Shown piece after piece: positions 5,683-12,185 of a DNA stretch of 12,185 nucleotides. Position 1 is the first letter of the stretch; each line of letters opens with the position of its first letter. The notes under the pieces were generated by a model. The model had not been told where the DNA came from, made no database searches, and saw only the letters and a list, made by a program, of their open reading frames with translations. The translations under genes were made by a program, and so were the position numbers. Where the stretch lies: NCBI GenBank assembly GCA_004552515.1, contig SFOF01000051.1, positions 1 to 12,185 on the forward strand, given 5' to 3'. The DNA comes from Clostridiales bacterium. Lineage in GTDB: Bacteria > Bacillota > Clostridia > Christensenellales > Aristaeellaceae.

Positions 5683-7104
5683 ATGAGCAGTATCCATGAT
5701 GAATGCGGCGTTTTCGGCGTGTACAGCCCCGATGTGTTCGACGTCGCGCCGCTGTGCTATCACGGCCTTTTCGCGCTTCAGCACCGCGGCCAGGAGAGCG
5801 CGGGCATCGCCGTCAATGAAAAGGGGATCATGCGCTGCCACAAGGACGCGGGTCTGGTCAACGACGTCTTTACGCCCGAGATCGTCAAATCGCTCGGGCA
5901 GGGCAATCTGGCCGTGGCGCACGTCCGCTACGGCACGACCGGCCTCAACCCCCGCCAGAACGCGCAGCCCATCGTGGTCAATCACATCAAGGGCCTCATG
6001 GCCATGGCGCACAACGGCGCGCTGACCAACGCGGGCGAGCTGCGCGAGGAGCTGGAGCTGGACGGCGCGATCTTCCATATGACCAGCGATTCTGAAATCA
6101 TCACCCACTGCATCATCCGCGAACGGCTCAGGTCGAATTCCATCGAGGAGGCCGTGAGCCGCGCCATGGATCGGCTCGAGGGCGCGTATTCCCTGGTCAT
6201 CATGTCCTCCACCAAGCTGATCGCCGTGCGCGATCCCCACGGCTTCCGTCCGCTGTGCATGGGCGAGATGGAGGGCGGCCGCATCGTGTTCGCGTCGGAG
6301 AGCTGCGCGCTGGACAGCGTGGGCGCGACGTTCGTGCGCGATATTGAGCCGGGCGAAATCGTCATCGTGGACAAAAACGGCGTGCGCACCGATCGCTCGC
6401 ACGTCGGCAAATGCGCCAAATCGCTCTGCGTGTTCGAGTTCATCTATATCTCCCGCCCCGATTCCGTCGTGGACGGCTCCAGCGTACACTGGGCGCGGCA
6501 GCGCGCGGGCAGCTTTCTGGCGCTCGAGCATCCCGTGCAGGCCGACGTGGTGATCGGCGTGCCCGACAGCGGCATCGACGCGGCCATCGGCTACGCCCGC
6601 ACCTCCGGCATCCCCTACGGCATCGGCTTCCTCAAGAACAAGTATATCGGCCGCACGTTCATACAGCCCACGCAGGAGGATCGCGAGCTGAAGGTGCGCA
6701 TCAAGCTCAATCCCATCTCCGCGACGGTCAAGGGCAAGCGCGTCGTGCTGGTGGACGATTCCATCGTGCGCGGCACGACGGCCATGCGCATCGTCAAGCT
6801 CCTGCGCAAGGCCGGCGCTTCCGAGGTGCATATGCGCTCCTCCGCGCCGCCCTTCAAACACCCCTGCTATTTCGGCATCGACGTAGACAGCGAGGACAAC
6901 CTCATCGCCAGCAAATATTCTCTCGAGGAAATCCGCGAGAAGCTGGGCGTGGACTCGCTGGGCTATCTCTCCGTCGATAACGCGAAAAAGCTGGCCGACA
7001 ACACCTGCGGCTTCTGCACTGCCTGCTTCGACGGCAGCTATCCCTGCAAGCCGCCGGCCTGCCAGCAGCGCAGCCTCTTCGAGCGCAGCATAGACGCTCA
7101 GTAA
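5683..7104 (+). CDS. purF: Amidophosphoribosyltransferase (glutamine PRPP amidotransferase)
   Basis: A 473-residue enzyme for the first committed step of purine synthesis: glutamine plus PRPP gives 5-phosphoribosylamine, glutamate and pyrophosphate. The N-terminal class II glutaminase domain starts at Cys8 (ECGVFG). The seven residues before it form a propeptide to be removed so that Cys becomes the N-terminal nucleophile. HRGQESAG, HVRYGTTG and HNGALTN are glutaminase landmarks. The phosphoribosyltransferase domain carries the PRPP loop VVLVDDSIVRGTT (354-366). Cysteines at 249, 395 and the 442/445/448 cluster fit the 4Fe-4S-containing Bacillus type, as opposed to the cluster-free E. coli type. 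The ATG at 5683 has GGGAG 6 bases upstream and gives the expected propeptide; the frame continues upstream to 5563 only by chance. It has its own promoter and a terminator directly after, so it appears monocistronic instead of part of a pur operon. Confidence 0.97.
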   Translation: MSSIHDECGVFGVYSPDVFDVAPLCYHGLFALQHRGQESAGIAVNEKGIMRCHKDAGLVNDVFTPEIVKSLGQGNLAVAHVRYGTTGLNPRQNAQPIVVNHIKGLMAMAHNGALTNAGELREELELDGAIFHMTSDSEIITHCIIRERLRSNSIEEAVSRAMDRLEGAYSLVIMSSTKLIAVRDPHGFRPLCMGEMEGGRIVFASESCALDSVGATFVRDIEPGEIVIVDKNGVRTDRSHVGKCAKSLCVFEFIYISRPDSVVDGSSVHWARQRAGSFLALEHPVQADVVIGVPDSGIDAAIGYARTSGIPYGIGFLKNKYIGRTFIQPTQEDRELKVRIKLNPISATVKGKRVVLVDDSIVRGTTAMRIVKLLRKAGASEVHMRSSAPPFKHPCYFGIDVDSEDNLIASKYSLEEIREKLGVDSLGYLSVDNAKKLADNTCGFCTACFDGSYPCKPPACQQRSLFERSIDAQ

Positions 7105-7124
7105 ATATTTCGTCTTCCCCTACG

Positions 7125-7155
7125 CCGTTCGGCCGCGCGCCGGACGGTTTTCTTT
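7125..7155 (+). terminator. purF rho-independent terminator
   Basis: A 9-bp stem, CCGTTCGGC (7125-7133) with GCCGGACGG (7139-7147), with one T-G pair, a 5-base loop and a TTTTCTTT tail. It starts 20 bases after the purF stop. Confidence 0.9.
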
Positions 7156-7180
7156 ATGAGTATCCTTAATATCTCCTGTC

Positions 7181-7217
7181 CGGCGGCGGTGTGAGAATTT
7201 CACTGCGCCGCCGTTTT
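7181..7217 (+). terminator. Second GC-rich hairpin with T-run after purF
   Basis: A perfect 8-bp stem, CGGCGGCG (7181-7188) with CGCCGCCG (7206-7213), encloses an inner GTGA/TCAC stem and is followed by TTTT. It may be a backup terminator for purF, or an attenuator if a promoter lies upstream. Its loop is also the first copy of the 13-bp dyad described separately. Confidence 0.55.
7191..7203. repeat. 13-bp dyad, copy 1 (GTGAGAATTTCAC)
   Basis: First of three copies of GTGARAWTTKCAC in the importer control region. It differs from the shared consensus at one or two positions and sits in the loop of the second hairpin, so its status as a DNA operator is less sure than that of the other two. Confidence 0.4.
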
Positions 7218-7297
7218 GCCTCCGCCGCCCCCGCTTTGTCTGCGTTGAGGTGAGGTTACCGTTTCAGCACGCAAGCATTGACTTCATGTCAAAAGAG

Positions 7298-7310
7298 GTG
7301 AAAATTGCAC
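7298..7310. repeat. 13-bp dyad, copy 2 (GTGAAAATTGCAC)
   Basis: Second copy, centred 107 bases from copy 1 and 77 bases from copy 3, about 90 bases upstream of the predicted -35 box. Confidence 0.45.
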
Positions 7311-7374
7311 TGATGGGCCAAAAATCGGCTTAAAACAGGCCAAAATAAGCCCTTATCCGAATGTAAATCATTGA

Positions 7375-7387
7375 GTGAAATTTTCAC
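7375..7387. promoter_or_regulatory. 13-bp dyad, copy 3, at the importer promoter
   Basis: GTGAAATTTTCAC is a perfect inverted repeat (GTGAAA-T-TTTCAC) ending 4 bases before the predicted -35 box of the importer operon. This position fits either an activator contacting RNA polymerase or a repressor. It differs from Crp sites (GTGA-N6-TCAC) in spacing. Confidence 0.5.
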
Positions 7388-7391
7388 ATTG

Positions 7392-7420
7392 TTTACGTTA
7401 ATAGCTTTTCATGCTATTGT
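7392..7420 (+). promoter_or_regulatory. Promoter of the ABC importer operon
   Basis: TTTACG (7392-7397), 17 bases, then TATTGT (7415-7420) preceded by TGC, an extended -10. The -35 matches 4 of 6 and the -10 5 of 6, so a weaker, activator-dependent promoter is likely. An inverted repeat AATAGC-N7-GCTATT (7400-7418) overlaps the spacer and -10 and could be an operator. Confidence 0.55.
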
Positions 7421-7468
7421 GTTTGTGTTGCCAACGGGGAATCAAGCTGATAAGGGAGGCCGAACGCC

Positions 7469-8422
7469 GTGTCCGATTCCATTCAAAGACTCGCCGCGCC
7501 CCGCCGCAGGAGCAAGGCGCGCAAAACGCTTCTGAGCGTCCTGCGCTGCTGGCAGGTGTACGTCATGCTGCTGCCCGCGCTGATCTACATCATACTCTTC
7601 GCCTACAAGCCCATGTACGGCGTTTTGATCGCGTTTAAGACGTACAAAATGAAGCTGGGCATCATGGGCAGTCCCTGGTGCGGGCTGGACAACTTCTATC
7701 GCCTCTTCAATTCTTACTGGTTCCCGATCACCGTGCGCAACACGCTCACGCTGAGCCTGCTGAGCCTGGTGCTGGGCTTTCCGCTGCCGATCATCCTCGC
7801 GCTGATGCTCAATGAGCTGAAGAGCGAGGGCATCCGCCGCACGATCCAGACCGTCTCCTACGCGCCGCATTTCATATCCACCGTGGTGCTCTGCTCCATG
7901 GTGACGCTGTTCCTGAGCCCCTCCTCGGGCGCGATCAACAAATTCATAGAATTCTTCGGCGGTAAGCCCGTCTCCTTCATGGCCAGCGCGCCGATGTTCA
8001 AGTGGATCTATGTGCTCTCCGGCGTATGGCAGGGCGTGGGCTGGAGCTCGATCATATTCACTGCGGCGCTCGCGGGCGTGGACAAATCGCTGCTCGAGGC
8101 CGCCGACATAGACGGCGCGACGCGCATCCAGAAGATCTGGTATGTCAACGTGCCCGTGCTCATCCCCACGATCGTCATCATGCTGATTCTGCAGTGCGGC
8201 TCTCTTTTGAGCGTCGGCTATGAGAAGGTCTATCTGCTTCAGAACGACTTCAACATGACGGCCGCGGAGGTCATCTCCACCTACACCTACAAGGTCGGCC
8301 TGGAGCAGGCGGATTTCGCGTTCTCCACCGCCGTGGGCGTGCTCAACTCGGTCGTCAATTCGATCATACTGATCATCGTCAACGCCATTTCGCGCCGCGT
8401 GAGCGAAACGGCGCTGTGGTAA
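7469..8422 (+). CDS. Carbohydrate ABC transporter permease, LplB type
   Basis: A 317-residue inner-membrane permease of the MalF-like/LplB family (binding-protein-dependent transport, BPD). A basic cytoplasmic N-terminus (RRRSKARK) precedes the first membrane segment (about residues 30-50), then KPMYGVLIAFKTY, the LplB hallmark. Six membrane segments are expected. The cytoplasmic EAA loop that docks the ATPase reads EAADIDGATRIQKIWYVNVP near residue 210. The start is GTG 7469 with AAGGGAGG 9 bases upstream. It is the first gene of a permease-permease-binding protein operon. By family, the substrate is likely an oligosaccharide or a polysaccharide breakdown product such as a uronide or pectin fragment, but this cannot be read from the sequence. 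No ATPase gene is present, so a shared MsmX-like ATPase elsewhere is inferred. Confidence 0.93.
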   Translation: MSDSIQRLAAPRRRSKARKTLLSVLRCWQVYVMLLPALIYIILFAYKPMYGVLIAFKTYKMKLGIMGSPWCGLDNFYRLFNSYWFPITVRNTLTLSLLSLVLGFPLPIILALMLNELKSEGIRRTIQTVSYAPHFISTVVLCSMVTLFLSPSSGAINKFIEFFGGKPVSFMASAPMFKWIYVLSGVWQGVGWSSIIFTAALAGVDKSLLEAADIDGATRIQKIWYVNVPVLIPTIVIMLILQCGSLLSVGYEKVYLLQNDFNMTAAEVISTYTYKVGLEQADFAFSTAVGVLNSVVNSIILIIVNAISRRVSETALW

Positions 8423-8437
8423 GGAGGGAGAAACCGC

Positions 8438-9385
8438 ATGAGCAAGGCCATCTACAAGCCCGTCGTCAATAAGAAAAACGCCATCAAGCTGCGCGGCTGG
8501 GATCTGGCGTTCATGATCATCGTCTGCGTGGTGCTCGCGCTGTTCTTCTTCATTGAATTGTACCCGATGTTCTTCATCGTCATCGCCTCCTTCAGCGATC
8601 CTCTGGCCGTGGCCAACGGTCAGGCGCTGTTCTGGCCGGTGCGCCCGACGCTGGACGGCTACAAATATGTGCTGTCCTACACGGTCATCTGGCTGGGCTA
8701 CGCCAACACGTTCTTCTACACCATCGTGGGCACGGCGGTCAATCTGGCCGTCACGCTGCCCTGCGGCTACGCCCTCTCCCGCCGCGATCTCAAGGGCAAG
8801 CGCTTCTTCATGGTGCTGTTCATGTTCACCATGTATTTCAGCGGCGGTCTGGTGCCCGGCTATCTGAACATCAAGCAGTTCGGCCTGATCGACAGCCGCT
8901 GGGTGCTGATCATCCCCGGCGCGATGTCGGTCTACAACATGATCGTCTGCCGCACGTTCTTCGCCTCGACCATCCCCTGGGAGCTGCACGAGGCCGCGCG
9001 CATCGACGGCGCGAGCGATTTCCGCACCTTCGCCCGCATCGTGCTGCCGCTTTCCGCGCCCATCATCGTGGTCATGATCCTCTATTACGGCGTGGGCCAC
9101 TGGAACGAATATTTCAACGCCATGATTTACCTGAAGTCCCGCTCGAAATTCCCGCTCCAGTCCTTCCTGCGCGAAATTCTCATCAAGGGCGAAATGTACA
9201 AGGAGGAAATCGCCAAGGGCATGCTGGACGGCGAGGCCATTCAGGATATGCTCAAGCAGCTGGACACCATCAATATGATCAAATACTGCATCATCATCAT
9301 CGCCACCGCGCCCATGCTGGCCGTCTACCCCTGGCTGCAAAAGTATTTCGCCAAGGGCGTAATGATCGGCTCCGTCAAGGGCTGA
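8438..9385 (+). CDS. Carbohydrate ABC transporter permease, YtcP/LplC type
   Basis: A 315-residue MalG-like permease and partner of the upstream LplB-type protein. The first membrane segment is about residues 22-45 (LAFMIIVCVVLALFFFIELY), followed by the conserved FIVIASFSDP and, in the middle, FSGGLVPGYL, both typical of the YtcP/LplC group. The EAA loop EAARIDGASDFRTFARIVLP is at about 188-207, followed by GHWNEYFNAMIYL. The C-terminus ends in YFAKGVMIGSVKG, the standard family ending. The ATG at 8438 has AAGGAGGG starting on the stop codon of the upstream gene (15 bases between genes), so both subunits should be made in equal amounts from one mRNA. Confidence 0.93.
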   Translation: MSKAIYKPVVNKKNAIKLRGWDLAFMIIVCVVLALFFFIELYPMFFIVIASFSDPLAVANGQALFWPVRPTLDGYKYVLSYTVIWLGYANTFFYTIVGTAVNLAVTLPCGYALSRRDLKGKRFFMVLFMFTMYFSGGLVPGYLNIKQFGLIDSRWVLIIPGAMSVYNMIVCRTFFASTIPWELHEAARIDGASDFRTFARIVLPLSAPIIVVMILYYGVGHWNEYFNAMIYLKSRSKFPLQSFLREILIKGEMYKEEIAKGMLDGEAIQDMLKQLDTINMIKYCIIIIATAPMLAVYPWLQKYFAKGVMIGSVKG

Positions 9386-9399
9386 CACAGTATCTGTTG

Positions 9400-9433
9400 G
9401 CCGGACGCGGGAGATGCCGCCCCGCGCTCCGGC
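9400..9433 (+). promoter_or_regulatory. Intercistronic stem-loop between permease and binding-protein genes
   Basis: GCCGGACGCGGG (9400-9411) pairs with CCCGCG-C-TCCGGC (9421-9433): 12 bp with one bulged C and a 9-base loop. No T-run follows, so it is not a full terminator. Such structures can block decay or mark processing, letting the binding protein be made in excess over the permeases. No promoter was recognised in this gap. Confidence 0.6.
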
Positions 9434-9472
9434 GATCGATAGAAAGACACTATGAATATGGAGGAATTGCTC

Positions 9473-11143
9473 ATGAAGAAGATCCTGGCTCTGGTTCTCG
9501 CCCTCATGCTCGCGCTCTCCGCCGCCGCAATGGCCGACACGCTGACCGACAGCGGCTACCCGATCGTCGAAGGCGACATGGTCACGCTGGAAATCGCCGG
9601 CCCCGAACCCTACTATCCCGATCACGACTGGAACGACTCCCCCTTCGTCACCGAGATCGAAAAGATCATGAACGTCCACATCCACTACACGCCCTACAGC
9701 GCCGACGCATGGCCGAACCAGATGACCCTGATGTTCGCCACCGACGAGCTGCCCGACATGCTGGCCAACCTGAACGACCGCGGCAATATGAGCTACGGCC
9801 AGGCGCTCAAGTATGGCGACGAGGGCTATCTGATGGACTTCAGCCAGTACAAGGACATCATGCCCTTCATGACCGAGTTCTTCAAGAACCACCCCGAATA
9901 CGAGAGCTACATCACCACCGCGAGCGGCGCCATCTACGGCTTCCCGATCATGAACGTTCAGGGCGCGGACTCGCTGTCCATCTATCCGCTCTCCTGGAAC
10001 ACCGACTGGCTGAAGAACCTCGGCCTTGAGATCCCCAAGACCCGCGACGAGCTGGTCGAAGTCCTCACCGCCATCCGCGATAAGGACGCCGACGGCGACG
10101 GCGACGCGACCAACGAGATCCCCTATGCCGGCGGCCTGACCAACGGCGACAATCTGGCGCAGATGGTCATGTGGGGCTACGGCATCTACAGCCGCGTGCC
10201 CGGCTACGCCATCTATGCCGATGACAACGGCAAGCTGATCCTGGGCAACATGACCGACGAATACAAGGAATTCGTCACCTTCATGCGCAAGCTCTACACC
10301 GAGGGCTTCTATGCCGACGACGCGTCCGTTGTGACCGGCGATGAAATCAAGGAGCGCACGCTCAACAACCAGTACGGCGTTCTCTCCGGCGCTTATAGCG
10401 AACAGTATGTCGCCCTGCAGGAGGAGCGCGGCAAGACCGTGCAGAACTGGATCCCCACCAACTCCGCCTTCACCGCCAATAAGGACGACGCGCGCGTGAC
10501 CGTGCTCAATCACCCCGTCTCCAGCAACATAAACATCGTGGCCAACGCCTCCACCGAGCATCCCGAGGTCGTGGCGCGCTTCCTGGACTACTTCTTCGAC
10601 GAGTTCGGCGTGGGCGGCGACGCGGCGCTGAACGGCTGGGCCGGCGTGTCCTTCACCCCCAAGGAGGTCATGGGCACCGGCATCACCATGTTCGACGTTG
10701 AAGAGCAGCGCGGCGACATGGACGCCTGGGAGTACCGCTCCTCCGTGGCCTGCTGGTATCAGTGCTTCGCCACCATGTGGTGCAAGGTCAACTCCAACTG
10801 GCTGGTCTACGACTACGTTGAGAACAAGGACGATCTGCTCGACATGTGGAAGCACTGCTCCATCGGCAACGGCAACAACTGGCGCGCCTACTGCAACGAG
10901 GAGGATGGCCTGACCTTCAAGACCACCTTCGGCCCGATGCCCTACACCGACGCCGAGGCCACCGAGCGCGCGACGCTGTACACCGACGTCAAGACCTATC
11001 TCGACACCATGTACACCGCCTTCATCACCGGCGAATACGACATCGACGGCTACTGGGACACCTATGTGGACACCCTCAAGAACATGAAGGTCGAGCGCCT
11101 GATCGAGATCGAGCAGGCCGCCTATGACCGCATGGCCGGCTGA
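9473..11143 (+). CDS. Extracellular solute-binding protein, LplA type, without a lipobox
   Basis: A 556-residue carbohydrate-binding protein of the large (about 500-560 residue) LplA-like family that partners LplB/YtcP permeases. A signal peptide is clear: MKK, a hydrophobic run, then SAAAMA with predicted cleavage before Asp22. There is no cysteine in this region, so the usual lipoprotein anchor is absent. Family landmarks are WNDSPFVTEIEKIMNV near the N-terminus and a calcium-loop-like acidic stretch DKDADGDGDATNEIPYAGG near residues 202-220. The C-terminal third contains several cysteines (SVACWYQCFATMWC, then KHCS and AYC), unusual for an exported protein of a presumed anaerobe. The start is ATG 9473 with GGAGG 8 bases upstream; the ATG at 9452 precedes this ribosome site and would spoil the signal peptide. 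It is the last gene of the importer operon. Confidence 0.92.
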   Translation: MKKILALVLALMLALSAAAMADTLTDSGYPIVEGDMVTLEIAGPEPYYPDHDWNDSPFVTEIEKIMNVHIHYTPYSADAWPNQMTLMFATDELPDMLANLNDRGNMSYGQALKYGDEGYLMDFSQYKDIMPFMTEFFKNHPEYESYITTASGAIYGFPIMNVQGADSLSIYPLSWNTDWLKNLGLEIPKTRDELVEVLTAIRDKDADGDGDATNEIPYAGGLTNGDNLAQMVMWGYGIYSRVPGYAIYADDNGKLILGNMTDEYKEFVTFMRKLYTEGFYADDASVVTGDEIKERTLNNQYGVLSGAYSEQYVALQEERGKTVQNWIPTNSAFTANKDDARVTVLNHPVSSNINIVANASTEHPEVVARFLDYFFDEFGVGGDAALNGWAGVSFTPKEVMGTGITMFDVEEQRGDMDAWEYRSSVACWYQCFATMWCKVNSNWLVYDYVENKDDLLDMWKHCSIGNGNNWRAYCNEEDGLTFKTTFGPMPYTDAEATERATLYTDVKTYLDTMYTAFITGEYDIDGYWDTYVDTLKNMKVERLIEIEQAAYDRMAG

Positions 11144-11166
11144 TCGACTCATTCCCGTTTGATGAT

Positions 11167-11205
11167 TTCCGCGCGGCCTCACGGCATCTGACGGCGCGCG
11201 CGGAA
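11167..11205 (+). other. Stem-loop after the binding-protein gene
   Basis: A perfect 9-bp stem, TTCCGCGCG (11167-11175) with CGCGCGGAA (11197-11205), extended by an inner GCC/GGC. It is not followed by a T-run. It could protect the 3' end of the binding-protein mRNA upstream of the true terminator. Confidence 0.5.
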
Positions 11206-11227
11206 CCGAACCAGTCCTCCCATGAAT

Positions 11228-11262
11228 GCGTCCGGCTTCTCTATGAGGCCGGGCGCGTTTTT
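11228..11262 (+). terminator. Terminator of the ABC importer operon
   Basis: A 9-bp stem, GCGTCCGGC (11228-11236) with GCCGGGCGC (11248-11256), including one T-G pair, an 11-base loop and a GTTTTT tail. It lies about 85 bases after the binding-protein stop and separates the operon from the downstream regulator gene. Confidence 0.88.
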
Positions 11263-11286
11263 CCCCAAAATCCGTCTGTATTTTTC

Positions 11287-11315
11287 TTGAAAATCAGCAC
11301 TCAATCTGTTATAAT
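11287..11315 (+). promoter_or_regulatory. Promoter of the downstream membrane regulator
   Basis: TTGAAA (11287-11292), 17 bases, then a perfect TATAAT (11310-11315). Transcription would start near 11322, leaving a leader of about 87 nt. Together with the terminator just upstream it makes the regulator its own transcription unit. Confidence 0.85.
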
Positions 11316-11408
11316 TAGAGCGTACATTTAACGTTCATTTTCACCTATAGATCACACCAAAGTTCAAAAACGCGCGCCGTTCGCCGCCTTTTTGAGAAAG
11401 GAAGCCCC

Positions 11409-12185
11409 ATGTCCTCCCGCAAAACGATCTTCCGCTTTTTCCTGACCTATCTGTGCGTGCTCCTGCCCATGCTTCTGCTCAATTTCGGCGCGCAGCACGT
11501 CGTGCTCCGGCAGGCGCAGAAGCGCACCGACGAGGGCGTGGTCTGGCAGCTCGAGCAGGTCGCCTGTGAGCTGCAATCCCTCGCCGAGCGCTGCGGGGAC
11601 TATACCGTCCGCCTGGGCGCGAGCGACGTGATGCGCACCGCGCGCGTAACCGGCGACCAGAGCGGCGCGCGCAAGGCCGTCGAGCTGCTCGGCGACATCG
11701 TGGACTACGAGCTGACGCTGAGCGACGCCTTTGTCTTTTACGATACCGGCTATGTCTATTCCAGCGCCGGAAAGACCAACACCGTCACGTTCTTCGACAG
11801 TCTGCTCTCCCTCGACGCGGACAGCGCCGCGCGCGCTCAGGAGATTCTCGTCTCCCCGTTCCGGCAGCTGACCTGCCTGTGGACGCGCTCCGGCGCGGGC
11901 TATCTCTACTTCCACTGCCCCATCAGCCGCATCCAGATGACCTCCCGCACGCAGTCGCTCAACTTTCTCGCCCCGCTTTCCGCGCTCACCCAGGCGGACA
12001 CGCAGCTCTCCGGCAGCGCGCTGGACGGTCTGCTGCTCGCCTTTGGCGACGGCGGCGCGGTGTCCTTCGTCCGGCGCGGCGACGGCGTTTCGGCCATCCG
12101 TGCGAACAATACGGCGGGAACCGAGCCGTCGATCCAATCGGATGTGTTCGACTGCGTAACCATATCGGCGCGCTATGATCGCGCC
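11409..12185 (+). CDS. Membrane-anchored sensor/regulator, N-terminal part (runs off the window)
   Basis: The frame is open for all 259 codons to the window edge. It starts at ATG 11409 with AAAGGA 6 bases upstream. A short basic N-terminus (MSSRKTIFR) is followed by one membrane helix (about residues 9-27), then an extracytoplasmic domain beginning with a long helix (QLEQVACELQSLAERC). This is the layout of the sensor part of two Bacillota groups: membrane-bound AraC-type regulators (about 700-780 residues) and YesM-type histidine kinases (about 580-600). Both commonly neighbour LplB/YtcP importers. The output domain lies outside the window, so the two cannot be told apart; the AraC type is slightly favoured by the look of the N-terminus. 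It probably senses the transported sugar and controls the operon upstream. Confidence 0.75.
   Translation, partial: MSSRKTIFRFFLTYLCVLLPMLLLNFGAQHVVLRQAQKRTDEGVVWQLEQVACELQSLAERCGDYTVRLGASDVMRTARVTGDQSGARKAVELLGDIVDYELTLSDAFVFYDTGYVYSSAGKTNTVTFFDSLLSLDADSAARAQEILVSPFRQLTCLWTRSGAGYLYFHCPISRIQMTSRTQSLNFLAPLSALTQADTQLSGSALDGLLLAFGDGGAVSFVRRGDGVSAIRANNTAGTEPSIQSDVFDCVTISARYDRA

Larger units (their letters stand above)
7156..7468. other. Control region of the ABC importer operon
   Basis: About 310 bases without a gene, more AT-rich than the flanking genes. It holds a second hairpin, three 13-bp dyads, a direct repeat of GGCCAAAA 22 bp apart (7316-7323 and 7338-7345), a short dyad TTGAC-N5-GTCAA (7279-7293) and the operon promoter. 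The density of repeated elements suggests an extended binding region for one or more transcription factors. Confidence 0.55.

Noticed and set aside
5533..6861. A 442-codon minus frame antisense to purF
   Set aside because: Same biased His/Ala/Arg composition, and purF on the other strand has full motif support.
7191..7203. Crp/CcpA-type catabolite control site
   Set aside because: The spacing between GTGA and TCAC is 5, not 6 as in Crp, and the central CG pair of CcpA/LacI-type sites is absent.
7442..11182. A 1246-codon open frame on the minus strand, antisense to the whole importer operon
   Set aside because: It has a low-complexity His/Asp/Gly/Val/Ala-rich composition typical of the antisense of GC-rich codons. 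It spans three well-supported genes and shows no domain; it is a by-product of codon bias.
1..12185. CRISPR array, insertion sequence, integrase or rRNA/tRNA genes
   Set aside because: No spaced repeats, transposase or integrase motifs or RNA gene signatures were seen on either strand.

Overview
The window suggests a GC-rich low-GC-phylum relative, most likely a gut-type Clostridia/Bacillota. This is inferred from three things: a Bacillus-type PurF with a propeptide and Fe-S cysteines, an LplB/YtcP-type carbohydrate ABC importer followed by a membrane-anchored regulator, and strong AGGAGG-type ribosome sites. Genus or species cannot be read from the sequence. No RNA gene, CRISPR array, integrase, transposase or attachment site was found.

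Left part (1-4600, minus strand). A tight five-gene operon is read leftward from a good sigma-70-type promoter at 4563-4592. In order of transcription it encodes: (A) a 323-residue protein whose C-terminal half looks like the HARP-like region that precedes phage SNF2 helicases; (B) a 423-residue SNF2-fold protein in which nearly every catalytic motif is degenerate; (C) a PAPS-reductase/IbrA-like PP-loop protein with an intact SGGKDS loop; (D) a small protein of unknown function; and (E) an IbrB/ParB-like protein. Neighbouring genes overlap (11 nt A/B, up to 35 nt C/D, 14 nt D/E) or nearly touch (7 nt between B and C), so translation is probably coupled. This is accessory, phage- or mobile-element-like content. 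It is the least explained part of the window and the best candidate for an undescribed system.

Middle (4690-7160). dut (dUTPase, minus strand) and purF (amidophosphoribosyltransferase, plus strand) are divergently transcribed housekeeping genes. Each has a clear promoter. The shared 360-bp region also holds two PurBox-like sequences, a perfect 12-bp palindrome, and a structured 137-nt purF leader with several stem-loops. purF ends in a classic rho-independent terminator.

Right part (7160-12185, plus strand). A three-gene ABC importer operon encodes two LplB/YtcP-type permeases and a solute-binding protein. Its 300-bp control region carries three copies of a 13-bp near-palindrome, GTGARAWTTKCAC. 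The importer lacks its own ATPase, as is usual where a shared MsmX-type ATPase is used. The solute-binding protein has a signal peptide but no lipobox cysteine. After a terminator, a separate promoter drives a membrane-anchored sensor/regulator that runs off the right edge; it is plausibly the operon's sugar-responsive regulator.
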